64,000 nucleotides of DNA from Heliopora coerulea (taxonomy: Eukaryota; Cnidaria; Anthozoa; Scleralcyonacea; Helioporidae), in NCBI GenBank assembly GCA_030142905.1, contig JASJOG010000100.1, forward strand, positions 445,001-509,000, read 5' to 3'. Below the pieces are notes generated by a model. The model saw only the letters and a program-made list of their open reading frames with translations, was not told the origin of the DNA and did not search any database. Positions within the stretch are counted from its first letter, which is position 1. Each line of letters opens with the position of its first letter. Shown here piece by piece: positions 10,111-20,800 of this stretch. Both the position numbers and the translations under genes were made by a program.

Positions 10111-11815
10111 AGTTCAAGTCTCCCACGCCAGTCTTAACACTTCTATTGTTATATAATTTTTAAAATTTGTACAAACATCACTTCAAGAGACAGAAATGCA
10201 TCTAAGAATTTTAAATATATTTTCTACAAAACCAGATCTACTTTCAGGATATCATTTCCACGAACAGAAATAGCAAAAATAACTGAAAACGTCATAAAAC
10301 AGTCTCGAAAAATCACTTACGAAAATTGTGCCACGAATGTATTCTTTTGAACTTTAGTTACCATGTGTAGACAATTTTACACAGCTTTACGCCACATGGC
10401 ACTTGCATGTGAACCCTTTTAAATACTCGATTATGCAAAGCTGATTCAGTATCATTTCTCTTGAACACTTTTTGCAAGATGTGAATGTTTTCTACGGTGG
10501 CGCCACAAGTATCATGGCAAAAGTTTGTGGAAACATCACGGCAGAGGTTTGTTGAAACGTCACGGCAAAAATTCTCACTGCGGAAGTAAATTTTACCGCC
10601 GAAATTGGTTCGGAAGGCCGAGTATTGCTTTGTGGAAGCATGGATGAATTTATCTGAGTAGACATTCAAGTTTATTTTTATTTTTATCATAAATGGGGTT
10701 TAATGAAGTAAAAAATTTGTAAAATATTTATAAAAGCAGATACCGCGAAAAGGAAACAGAAGGCGAAAAATCCGAAAGCAAACAACTCCATGTACAGACG
10801 GAATTTGCCGTTGTCAATTACCATCAAACAAAAATACCCGCCCTTAGCCATGCTGGTTGTTTTGTTTGAATAGCAGAATTTTGTTCGTAAATTTGTAATG
10901 ATACTAAGGCTAAATAACTTGGGGATGCCTAAGGATGCGATTATTACTGTTTGCCAACAGAATTGTGAGGACGTATGGGAATTATGAAAGCTTGAGATAC
11001 TTCTCAAGCGTCATTATGCAAAGTTGTGTAGCTCTTGATGATTATTGTTCGTGACCAATTAATTGCCAAAGCTAAATATCAGGATCAAGGCTACAGAGGT
11101 CATGAGTATCAAAGAGGATATAGATGTCCCCCATCAAGGCAAAGGTTAACCATATGCTTGTCTAAATTTTCTGTGACCTGAAGTATAACTATTTATAAAT
11201 ATGCTGTTGTTGGAATGTATGCATACTCAAAAGCCTAAGGCTGTTAATCTTTCAATCCTTATTGATGTTTGGACAAAATTTGTGCTGAACTTTTCAATAT
11301 TTATTTGTGTATATTTTATAATCCTTCTTGGGACCAAATAGATGTTTAGAGTAAGACAACTTGCTGCAAGACATAATTTGACTGGCAATACATGTCAGAT
11401 AAGGATTTGTGAGGTAATTGAATTAATTACATAGTTTATAGCCTGGAGAACCTGTTCTAGGGATAGGGGTAGGGGCCCTAATAGTCAAGAATGTTGCAAC
11501 ATATCATTAAATCCTTAAAAAATAAATGTATAGGACAAATTAAGCTTACTACATTTTGACTCAAATGCTGTTTCTCCTAAACAGAAACTTTTCATGATAA
11601 TCTGACACTGCCGAAGTCAACATTTTTCCGTTGATACAACTTGGATACTAAATTATGACCTTCCTGGGTAGAGGGACTAAGACAACGACTAATTCTTGAG
11701 GTTAGTCCAATGTCCCATTTGCACATGGATATGAACACCTCGAATTACAATTAAACAGAGGCAAAGCTCAACGAATGATCGATATCATGTTATACAGAAT
11801 ACGGCGGCTAGGTGT
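10111..11815. other. No gene recognised
   Basis: AT-rich sequence. A 24-bp unit (gtttgtggaaacatcacggc and variants) is repeated about two and a half times at 10515-10580; it makes the minus-strand frames there look repetitive. The minus-strand frames at 10358-10690 and 10687-11007 show no family motif. From about 10776 rightward copies A and B are almost identical. Confidence 0.5.
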
Positions 11816-11916
11816 TTAACCCTTTCTTCTCCGAGACGTTTCCCCTTGATGAGTAAAATCGTCTTGTGTTAGCCGGAGTAGAATTAAGAAGTCGAGTACG
11901 GATCGGAAAGGGTTAA
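11816..11916. mobile_element. 101-bp MITE with TTAACCCTTTC ends (copy A)
   Basis: Perfect 11-bp terminal inverted repeats, TTAACCCTTTC at 11816-11826 and its complement at 11906-11916. The flanks are direct repeats GGTGT (11811-11815 and 11917-11921), a 5-bp target duplication. The interior gatgagtaaaatcgtcttgtgttagcc block resembles 1637-1670 and 36535-36570, so pieces of the same family occur elsewhere in the window. Confidence 0.8.
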
Positions 11917-12404
11917 GGTGTAGGATTGCAGGCACCTTCAATTTTAATATCATTTCCGTTCACATTCCCACACCATTTAAAAAAAAATATGCAAGCAGTC
12001 ACACTTGGTGTCCAATGACGTTTGAGGTTCATTAGAAATTTTGCGGAAAATTCAAGCCGATACTTTCACATTTCGTCGTGATATTACGCGTTAAACAATC
12101 AAAATAATTAATATAGACCAGTGTATTTGGCATCAAACGTTCAATTCGTGTTTTGTGGTTCATATCAACAATACACAGGAAAGTTTATTTTTGTTCCTTT
12201 TGTTTATCTGCAAAAACATTCGTATAATCAAAAGCACTAAATTATGAATTTTAACACACGCTTCAAGTGTTATCGATACCAAAAACTGCCCGACCGTGTT
12301 CCAAGAGGCTCAAAGCAAAAGTTTATTTTCGTGAAATAGTCACCTGCTGCGAAGCGACAATAGTGTGAAGGATGAACGACCAGTGTGTTAAATTGACAAT
12401 TAAG

Positions 12405-12612
12405 TTATTTCTGATGAAGGAAAATATCGAGTGTCTGAATATCACAATTTCAAGGCCCAACTGGGGCCTGTTGCAGCGCATCATCGTAGATTAGCGAGGT
12501 CGTGGGTTTGATTCCCAGTCCGATGGCCAAAAGTTACATTTTTCGCAACAGGTCCGGGCCGCTTCCTAAAATTGTAATATTCAGACACTCGAAATTTTCT
12601 TCATCAGAAATA
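12405..12612. repeat. Short foldback element (copy A)
   Basis: The left arm (ttctgatgaaggaaaatatc, then gagtgtctgaatat and gcctgttgc) and the right arm (gcaacagg, then atattcagacactcg and ttcttcatcagaaa) are inverted copies of about 70 bp around a spacer. The spacer holds a B-box-like GGGTTTGATTCCC near 12507. Copy B equivalent is 52331-52538. Confidence 0.7.
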
Positions 12613-13478
12613 TTGACTAAACTGTTAGCAGTCGAGTGTAAATGCCACAATGTTGTGTTAACTGCACAGATGGCTTTGTCACCTTCATCGTCATGATCGG
12701 CAATGTAGTGTTTGTGCCCTTTTTAAAAGGTTGAACAGGTGCCATTTGGGCCCCTTCCCTGGTACCGCCAATGTAAGATGTGACAAAGGAAAAATACAAC
12801 AAAATTCCTGCTTATTGAATCATTTTTAATTAAAGTGCCCTTTAGTTCATCTTTTAATCCTTTTATAATCTTTTTTTAATCTTTTTTTGATCTTTTATTT
12901 AATCGTTCTGACAAAATCATAATACATTGTGGATTACAGTTGTAAAGAATCTGAGGATCCTTTAGTCCTGTTGTAATGAAAAAGAGAAGGAAATGTAAGT
13001 AAAGCAGAAATTTATAAATACAACAAAATCGCTCAATAATATAATGTATAACGATGATAATACCCCAAATGTTTGCTACCTTAATCGCATGTGAAGCTGT
13101 TTGAATAAAGTCACGTAATCTTTAAACGTTTCAATAATTTGTGAAACACTTTACTGGAAAACTGTCATGAGAAATATTACATATTTTAGTACCTAACTCG
13201 ATTGCAATTTATGTTAATAACAATGGGGTTATTAAAGATGATCTTCCAAGACAAGCTACAGACGAGAAAGTTAGTTATAAGAGCAGGCCATGAACTTTGG
13301 ACAATTTAAAAGGGACTTTACAAATTTCCTATGAACTTTTTAAAACACTGAATTTTTCCGAATTTGAAAGGAAACTAACCAAAACTGATGCCAAATATGC
13401 GTATTTACGTTTTTGATATAAGTATTTATGTTTTTGATACCGTTAAAATGCATTTAAACTCTCGGCAGCTTTATTTTT
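12613..13478. other. No gene recognised
   Basis: AT-rich non-coding stretch with a run of degenerate tctttttttaatc units at 12850-12905. Nearly identical in copy B (52539-53404). Confidence 0.5.
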
Positions 13479-13524
13479 ACCAACTTCGGGAATTTTTACC
13501 AACTTCGAAAGTTTTATACCCCTC

Positions 13525-14223
13525 GTGTTTAAAAAGGGATTAATTTACACTTTGATGTTTCGTTATTTTAAACTAAGCTCCTCTTACGATATTTTCCACG
13601 CTGAACTTGAGAAACTGAAAACTTTATTAAAACAAAATGGATATCCACGCAGATTCTTGGACCACTGTTTTCGAATTTTTTTAAACAAAATTTCTCATCC
13701 TCCAGTAAAACCTCTTACGGCACCTAGGCTCTTACTCTCTTTAGTTTTACCTTTTACCGGAAATCATGGCCTACAAATTCTTCAACAAGTTATTAAATTA
13801 CTTTCGTCAGCCTATCCACACCTCCAAATTCGTATTGCTTTTCGGCCCGTTTCTCGTCTGTCTAACTTTTTCCGTTTTAAAGATCGCTTACCACTCAAAT
13901 TGAGATCCCATGTTGTTTACAAATTCACGTGCCGACGCTGCCAGGCGTCGTATATAGGCGAAACATGCCGTTTATTACACACGAGGATCTCCGATCACTT
14001 AGGTATTTCAGCCTACACTGGAAAACCGCTCTCACACTCTACACTATCTAGTGTCCTTTCACACAAGGTGAAAACCGACCATGAAATCTCTTTTGATGAT
14101 TTCGAAATCTTATCCTCTGGTTCTACTCAGTTTGACGTTCTTCTGCGAGAAAGTCTGTTAATTTCTAGAATGCAACCGTCTCTTAACGCTAATATCAGAT
14201 CCTTTCCTTTAGCACTTTTTTGA
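13525..14223 (+). CDS. PLE protein C-terminal part with GIY-YIG domain (5'-truncated)
   Basis: The 232-residue open frame covers only the last part of a PLE protein. It has the post-RT helical stretch (ELEKLKTLLKQNGYP near residue 28), the linker motif FFRFKDRLP near 115, then the GIY-YIG nuclease: VVYKFTCRRC (PLE-type CxxC knuckle), ASYIGET, R and DH near 130-160, and the usual tail LLRESLLIS ... LNANIRSFPL. The reverse transcriptase is missing because the insertion is 5'-truncated, so the Met at 13525 is only the first in the surviving frame. The uninterrupted frame agrees with a recent insertion. It cannot transpose by itself. Confidence 0.8.
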   Translation: MFKKGLIYTLMFRYFKLSSSYDIFHAELEKLKTLLKQNGYPRRFLDHCFRIFLNKISHPPVKPLTAPRLLLSLVLPFTGNHGLQILQQVIKLLSSAYPHLQIRIAFRPVSRLSNFFRFKDRLPLKLRSHVVYKFTCRRCQASYIGETCRLLHTRISDHLGISAYTGKPLSHSTLSSVLSHKVKTDHEISFDDFEILSSGSTQFDVLLRESLLISRMQPSLNANIRSFPLALF

Positions 14224-14418
14224 CGTTATTTCTTGACATTTTTTTTTTTTTTCCCCTCCCCTCTAATTAAATTCTTCACACGTCTAATTCTTCATCACTC
14301 GCACTCCTTCCGTTAATTGTTCTTGCTAATCGTTCCGCTAATCCTTTGTGACATTCTTTCATCACTATTTTTGTAACAGTTAGCTATTTAAGCCTCTCAA
14401 CTCTTGTAAATAATTACT

Positions 14419-14448
14419 CTGATGATGTTACTGGTTAAGTAACGAAAC
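14419..14448 (+). ncRNA. Hammerhead-like motif in copy A-specific PLE 3' end
   Basis: CTGATGA (14419-14425), extra T, perfect 6-bp stem GTTACT (14427-14432) with AGTAAC (14438-14443), loop GGTTA, then GAAAC (14444-14448). It has the same design, including the extra T, as at 23-52 and 63243-63272. Confidence 0.5.
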
Positions 14449-14937
14449 GTTAGTCAATAAAACTCTTTTAAAGATATGGTTCCATTATGGCTCTATTTAA
14501 ACTTGTTTGCTGGGCTATTATATTTCTAACTAAACTTCGTTTTCCACCTGGCTGTTCAATCGCAACGATCTTGATTAAATACATTTGTTTTGGATCTATA
14601 TCCCTTTAAATACCCCTATTTGCATGTAAAAGTCGCGTATTAACGAGGCCTAGGCTCAGGGAACGTATAGATTCCACAAAAAAAGAAAACGACTGCGTTT
14701 TGATCACAAAGTTATCAAAATGCTTATATTTCGTGTAAAAATCACTATGTCAAGCTCAAACTCGGACTCTGACACGTATGATATCAAATGTGAAAGCATA
14801 TCTTCTGGTTCTGGTTATTTTAATTTGCCTGGCCCTTCTGGCATTGAGAACATATGCGGAAATTTTTGGCGGGAAACTCAAAATTGAAGATTTTGACAAT
14901 ACTTAAGGAATGATATATCGGAAACGAATGGACTAAA

Positions 14938-15153
14938 ACCCCGTTCATACGATACCGGTACGAAACTGCACCGGTATCAAAATATCACGGTACGAACCTG
15001 TTCACACGATTACGGTTTCACATTACGGTTTCAAATCGTTACGGTTAGCATTACGGTTTCATGCTTTTTCATACCGGTACCGTGGGAACGCAAGGCCTAA
15101 CCGTAATTATCTCGTTACGGTTTCATTTCGTACCAGTATCGTGTGATCGGGGT
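14938..15153. mobile_element. 216-bp MITE with ACCCCG ends (copy A)
   Basis: Imperfect terminal inverted repeats: ACCCCGTTCATACGATACC at the left against ACCCCGATCACACGATACT complemented at the right. Flanks are direct repeats CTAAA (14933-14937 and 15154-15158). The interior is built of repeated attacggtttca units. No coding capacity. Confidence 0.85.
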
Positions 15154-15766
15154 CTAAAGCAAAAACTGTACAAAAGTTACTAGCCAGTTTTTAATCCTCT
15201 TTACAAGAACTAAAAACCACGAAGGGTTTATATGCACTTTAAGTGATAAAATAGCTTCGTGTATTTAGTGATTTGATGTAGCATTGTTTATCTTATTTTT
15301 ATCCCTACATCTTTTTCACCGTCAGTCACCCCAAGAAATTATCCGTGATACATCTACTTGAAACTTGAAATTTGGAAAAGTCAACCGCGAGAAACAAGAC
15401 ATATTACTTTCCATACCTAGTAGACTGCCCAATCTTATAAATTATGCATTGTGCGAACGGGTATAATTTTTCAAAACTGTTTGAAAGACTGTTTCAAATT
15501 ACCTTTTTCATCTTCTCTGAAACAATACACGGTTCAAGTCTTTTAAGACTAAAATGAGTTTTCTTCGATGTGAGTGAAAGCTAATTTCAGTTTCATGTCA
15601 AAGGTTTTGCAACAAGTCTACTGTCAGAGAACGCAAAAAACCTAATTTGGAATTGGCTAGTTTTAATTTAGCTAGTATCAAGTAAAACAATTTTGTTGAG
15701 TTTTGTTTGGCTGGTTTGTTTTTTTTTTACTTCGTCGTCTTGCATGTCAATTCCAGACCAATATTG

Positions 15767-17032
15767 ACCTTGGCCAAACGAATGCAACATCACGATTCGA
15801 CATCGTTCAGCATTGTTAAATGCGACATTGTGAACTCGTTTGACCACCATGTTGCATCATATTGCATGATGATGTATGAGGTTGAACGAAGTTTGATTTT
15901 CACCAAACATTTCATGCAATATCGACCAAGGATTTACCAGGCGGGAATCGTAGTAGTAGGATGAATATTAATGTCCAGCTCAAGATTCGAATGTGAATAG
16001 CCATGACAGGATAAATCACGACACATAACAAAACATGTTAGTTTATACAAGCTTTACTGACGTTTCGTTGCTAACGCGCAACATTTTCAAAGTGATATAA
16101 ATGATGGATAAGGTAAGGATATAAATATGATATTTACAAGATGTGAAAAATGATTAGCCAATGAGAAATGAGAAAAGGTGTGAGAAAAGTAGAAGAGGAA
16201 GAGCGGAAGGAGAGAAGACTAATTAAAATAAGGCAAGCGGAACAGACCTGATGTTTTCATTAAGGACAGGCTTAAATTTGTCAATGAGTAAACTCTTCCG
16301 AATGAGTAACTCAAAGAGCGAGTTACCGGACGAATGACTTTACCGCCGATGACTTTTCTATTATTTCGTCCGGTAACTCGCCCTTTGAGTTACTCATTCG
16401 GGAGAGTTTACTCATTGACAAATTTAAGCCTGTCCTTAATGAAAACATCAGGTCTGTTCCGCTTGCCTTATTTTAATTAGTCTTCTCTCCTTCCGCTCTT
16501 CCTCTTCCACTTTTCTCACACCTTTTCTCCTCTCTCATTGGCTAATCATTTTTCACACTTTGTAAATATCAAATTTATATCCTACCTTATCCATCATCTA
16601 TATCACTTTGAAAATGTTGTGCGTTAGCAACGAAACGTCAGTAAAGCTTGAATAAACTAACATGTTTTGTTATGCATCGTGATTTATCCTGTCATGGCTA
16701 TTCACATTCGAATTTTGAGCTGGGCATTAATATTTATGCAACATCGTTCAATATTTCTTTTGTTCTCATGTTCGAATAACAAAGTTGCACTCGTTTGGCC
16801 GCGCACTTCAACATTGTTATACTCGCGCACGCGCAGCAAGTCATCTCTCAGGCAAGGGCAACGGATATTTTCGCCTAAAATTCGGGATGATTTTTCGTCC
16901 CAGACCTCTAATCTCCAGAATTCCAGTCTGCACCGCTCAATATGTTGCATTCTTTCGGCCACGCAGTCGAACACCATCAAGCAAAGTTGAATTTAACAAT
17001 GCTGAATGATATTGCATTCGTTTGGCCAGGGT
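15767..17032. mobile_element. Long-TIR element with a PLE foldback inside (copy A)
   Basis: The ends are inverted copies: ACCTTGGCCAAACGAATGCA at 15767 and the complement of ACCCTGGCCAAACGAATGCA ending at 17032. Similarity continues inward past the cagcattgttaaat block. Internal ttggcc and caacat blocks recur. A PLE-derived palindrome sits in the middle (15961-16738). No transposase frame, so non-autonomous. No clear target duplication was found. Confidence 0.65.
15961..16738. repeat. PLE-derived palindrome, arms of about 374 bp (copy A)
   Basis: The arms at 15961-16334 and 16365-16738 are near-perfect inverted copies around a loop of about 30 bp. The right arm read forward encodes a PLE C-terminus (ELLIRESLLIDKF, then LNENIRSVPLALF and stop near 16380-16478). 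It is followed by a 3' region with a gttgcgcgttagcaac-like hairpin and GAAACGTCAG near 16636. The left arm is the same sequence reversed. Two inverted PLE termini therefore abut. Confidence 0.85.
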
Positions 17033-17890
17033 TTAACATTTCATATAAAAATAGCGAAATGATTATTAGTCCCAAGAATGTAATCTACGCCATCCTGGCT
17101 TCACAGATCATCTCATAAAAAGCGTTAGCATGTTTTCAGGTAGTCGCCGGCTCTATCGAAACGGTGAGCTTCGTGCTTCATTTATCGAAAAACGTTGATC
17201 TACTGACAAGAATTGCATTGTTTATCAAAATGAAAGAGAAAATCGCAAGTTTAGGGGACGTTTACATGATATTCGGTCAACATTGGCATTGGAATGACAT
17301 CCAAATATGCTTTATTTCTTTTGACTGTACCTTTATTGTTTACGTGCAGCAGGTTGCCTAGCTAGGAGAAGTAGAGAGGCGTAACGACGAATTTCGAAGG
17401 ACAAGAATTGGAAGGTAGCATGAAGACACCGCCGGGGTATATTTTGATCATTTCAAGTAAAGTCCAGCCTCGAGGCTTTGGGAAGTGAGGACGAAAAGCT
17501 GCCACTAAATGGGCACAAAAAAGACTTCCCACGGAAAAGGACAGGAATTGCGAACCCCCATCCCCACCGCCCTTCTTGGTGCGACCCTAGAAGTAGACTG
17601 AGCAGTTAATGGGTTCGACTTGTAGGACTCAACTAACTTTTGAAAACGGTAGAAGTGTACATGCTTTCTCATAGAGGATATAGTTTTCGGATTGGCTCCA
17701 GATGTCGTCATGACCGCATACAAAAAGACCCTTAGAATAAGTGGTTTACTTGACGCAGTAAAATTTATAGGTTAGAGAAAGCCGAACCCTAAACACATCC
17801 TGACCCTTAATGTTTCCTGACATTAAATCCCTAAATATCATTAGGACAGGTAGATGTTTTAAATGAACTAGCAGTCATACCTTCCGAAGC
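17033..17890. other. Downstream flank of the fibrinogen-like gene; no other gene recognised
   Basis: Lies 3' of the minus-strand gene whose stop is at 17891-17893, so it should contain the 3' UTR. No convincing coding frame. Copy B equivalent is 55913-56769. Confidence 0.4.
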
Positions 17891-20800
17891 TCAGCGTACG
17901 TAAACTGCGAATACTTCGGCTGTACCAACTTGATCTGAAAAATAATTACAACCAAGATTCACTAGGAAGACAGTGCCCAAAATAGTAGAGGATTACAGGT
18001 GAAATGGGAATGAGAATATCCACAATTAACATATACCTCTCAGGTGAACAGTGGTTTTTGTGCAATCTGATTAATTCCTTCATCACGGAATATTCGGCAC
18101 TATTCATCTCCGAGTAAAACAAGATCACTTCCCGTTTTGTCATATGATAAAACAACTATTCACCTGAATGCATTTCAGTGAATAGTGTAGATATTTACCT
18201 CCACCTCAGTGAATAATTACTTTGTATTTGATAGGTTAGGCAGGTTATAGGAAGTTTGTGAAAGTTTATAAAAGGTATGGAAAGGTTTCAAAGTTATAAA
18301 TATCCAAAATATTTGCATTAGTAAGGGAGGTTCTGGTCAAACTATCTGACAGTCAGCGGATCAGGGGTGGCGCCAGAGGGGGGCAGAAGGGTCTACAGCC
18401 CCCCGTCGGGAACCTTAGCTCCCCATCGATGAAAATTGAACAATTCGTCGGAGAACGACATACATGGGGGAAACTTTAAATATTCGAGTTTGTTTTCTCA
18501 AACTGGTAAAAGGAAAAACGAATTATCTGCCTTAAATGTGAATAATAAAAGCGGGGAAGAATTTTTACGAGAAAATCGGGGGGAATAACGTGAAAATGAA
18601 CGAAAAAGCAAACTGACACTGATGTGGCTGGACAAGCTGGCCTAAAGCCATAATTATCGGTATCACCTTTATTGTTTTGTGGCTTTGCGAGTTTAGAATA
18701 CTACGGACTATTCAAACGCGACTTCAGACTTCACTTCGTGCCTACGTTACTTTTATAACTACGGTCGAACTTCCATTAAGTGGCCACCCTCGGGGAATGA
18801 CAATGTGGCCGCATAATAGAGGGATGGCAAGAGTCGAACATGGGTGAGTCGGAAGTCGGTAATTTTAATCAATTTACAAGACATTAACAAGAACAGACGG
18901 TAGCTCTTGATAAAAAAAACAACTAACAACAAATCATTTGTAAGTTGAGAAAACCACACGAAACAAAAATCAACGTTCGATTCATGAATAATTATATCGT
19001 CAGCTAGGCTGGCTTAAAATAGTCTCGAATCTGCATTTGTCGTCGCGGTGCATTGAGTTTTAAAGTGCAAAGCAAGTCGTTCGTCCTCGAAATGGACGAC
19101 GCAAGTTCCTCGTACCTGTGGTACAACGCAAATCTGCGCAGTTCCTCAGCATGTCCAATAGCCTCCGTCAATGACTTGATTTTTGATTCTTTAAAACCCT
19201 GGTCGTATTCATCATCATTTCATATTCATCATGAATATTTGGACACATGGCAACCAAACATCGGTGATGAACATCGTTTAATGCGAGAACCAAATAATAA
19301 AGTGGACTCGAATGCTGTGGCAGTTGTTTCTAAATACTGGCGCAAAAACGTCGTGCATCTTAAATCAGCTCAAAATGTAAAGCACCATGAGCAGATGTCT
19401 TCGAAAGTGTGTTTGCATCCAAATGAAATGAGTGCGGATTTTCAAGTCGTCGGACATGTCACATGTGCCGAAACTAATGGCAATTTTTCTAACAAAGTTT
19501 CTAAAACGAACAACCAACTCCAGAAAAGCAGTAATCAAGGGCAAACGAGTCAACAGAGGTGGTTTATATGGTTTGGAAGTTCCTTGTGAATATCATTTCA
19601 TAGGAGATGCTTTTTCGATAAGTTGGCTGAAACAAAAGCTACAGAATGACGGATATGATGTTAGCTAAAGTAGAACGGAAACACTAATATTTAATAATTG
19701 TGCGTAATGAACAGATGTATTATGAAGTGATATGAATGTTTATCTCATATCACAAATTGTTTTTTCGTTAATCTTTGTCTTCGTACTGTTGTGATACTTC
19801 AGACCGACCGTTTCATAGAGGTGATAGGTAATGCTAAACGTCGTTTGGGACCGCTCAAAGGTGGCCGCAGCCGCTTAATGGAGGTGGCCGTTTAATAGAG
19901 GTGCAATTTATAGTAAATTATAGGTAATATTTTTGGGACTTCAGCCCGTGGTCATTTAATAGAGGGTGGCCGCTTAATAGAGGGCCGCTTAATAGAGGGT
20001 GCCCGCTTAATGGAGGTTCGACTGTAGTTCGTTCTAAACTCTAAAGTTTAATTCCGTAGTCAGAAAGGACGAACGGAAACGACGGTTATCAACAAGGCCA
20101 AAGATGAGATCATGAAAAATCTGCCTATTGCTATTTACATAATACGTTAATATAATATGTCTTACTGTAGTGGGTGCAAAAACAAATTGTTCATTTATCC
20201 CTGCATATGTATTCATTTCAAAAAAAATCATGCATTTTCCTGCACCTAAACCTTAGCCCCCTGTCGGGGAATTCCTAGCACCACCCCTGCAGCGGATGAA
20301 TGACATCGTTCCAGTAAAGGTAATTTATGACACTTTGGAGCAACAGGTCATTGGTCATAATCAACCCATCCTAATGCCTTAGGATTACCTGACTATATGG
20401 CCTAATTAAGAGCTTAAAGGGCTCATCCAGAAAATTTCCTTTAATTTAAGACTTCACTATCATGCTCCCCGAAATTTTTTTTGATCTGTCCCTGGATCAT
20501 ATGTTGACTCTAAGCCCGAAAAGGTAACAAAAGTAAACAACAACACATATAGTCATAAGTAAACAACGAAAGGAAAAGATAAGGGTTTGAGTTTTCATGG
20601 GACACAGGTATGTTTTCATTCAGGAAATATTTCGACTTACCAAACTTATTGTAGTTAACAGCGGTATCTTTCTTGCTGAAGAAAAACGAAACCTCTGGAA
20701 ATCTAGTTTCCCATTTGCAAGCTCTTATAGTTCCAGTAACCAACCACCCTATATCTCCTGGACAACCACCATAAGCATGATTTACTATAAAATCCCGGCA

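Larger units (their letters stand above)
13479..14570 (+). mobile_element. Penelope-like element present only in copy A
   Basis: This 1092-bp insertion replaces 44 bp of copy B (53405-53448). It begins with a tandem pair of about 19 bp (ttttaccaacttcg...) and carries an open PLE C-terminal frame. It ends with a 3' region that includes a hammerhead-like motif at 14419-14448 and a ttgctgggctattat block. The minus-strand PLE in copy B shares that block (ttgctgggcaataat). The insertion lies inside the most similar A/B stretch, so it is young. Confidence 0.9.
18362..20289. mobile_element. hAT element in the last intron, hosting a second transposon (copy A)
   Basis: Ends are CAGGGGTGGCGCCAG at 18362 and the complement of CAGGGGTGGTGCTAG at 20289, the classic hAT terminus. 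Flanked by a perfect 8-bp duplication CAGCGGAT (18354-18361 and 20290-20297). Without the nested element at 18762-20024 it is about 660 bp with subterminal ccttagc-cccc-gtcggg repeats at both ends and no transposase, so non-autonomous. Confidence 0.9.

Noticed and set aside
10515..10580. CRISPR-like short repeats
   Set aside because: Only about two and a half adjacent imperfect copies, no spacers, and a eukaryotic context.
10358..11007. Two adjacent minus-strand frames of about 110 residues
   Set aside because: The repetitive look comes from 24-bp tandem DNA units. No splice support or known domain, and codon content looks random.
18330..18362. Possible last exon ending in SFIR near the hAT target site (reading across 20290-20330)
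   Set aside because: Looked like the family C-terminus at first, but there is an upstream in-frame stop and no acceptor AG. The 17891-17934 exon fits phase and family ending far better.
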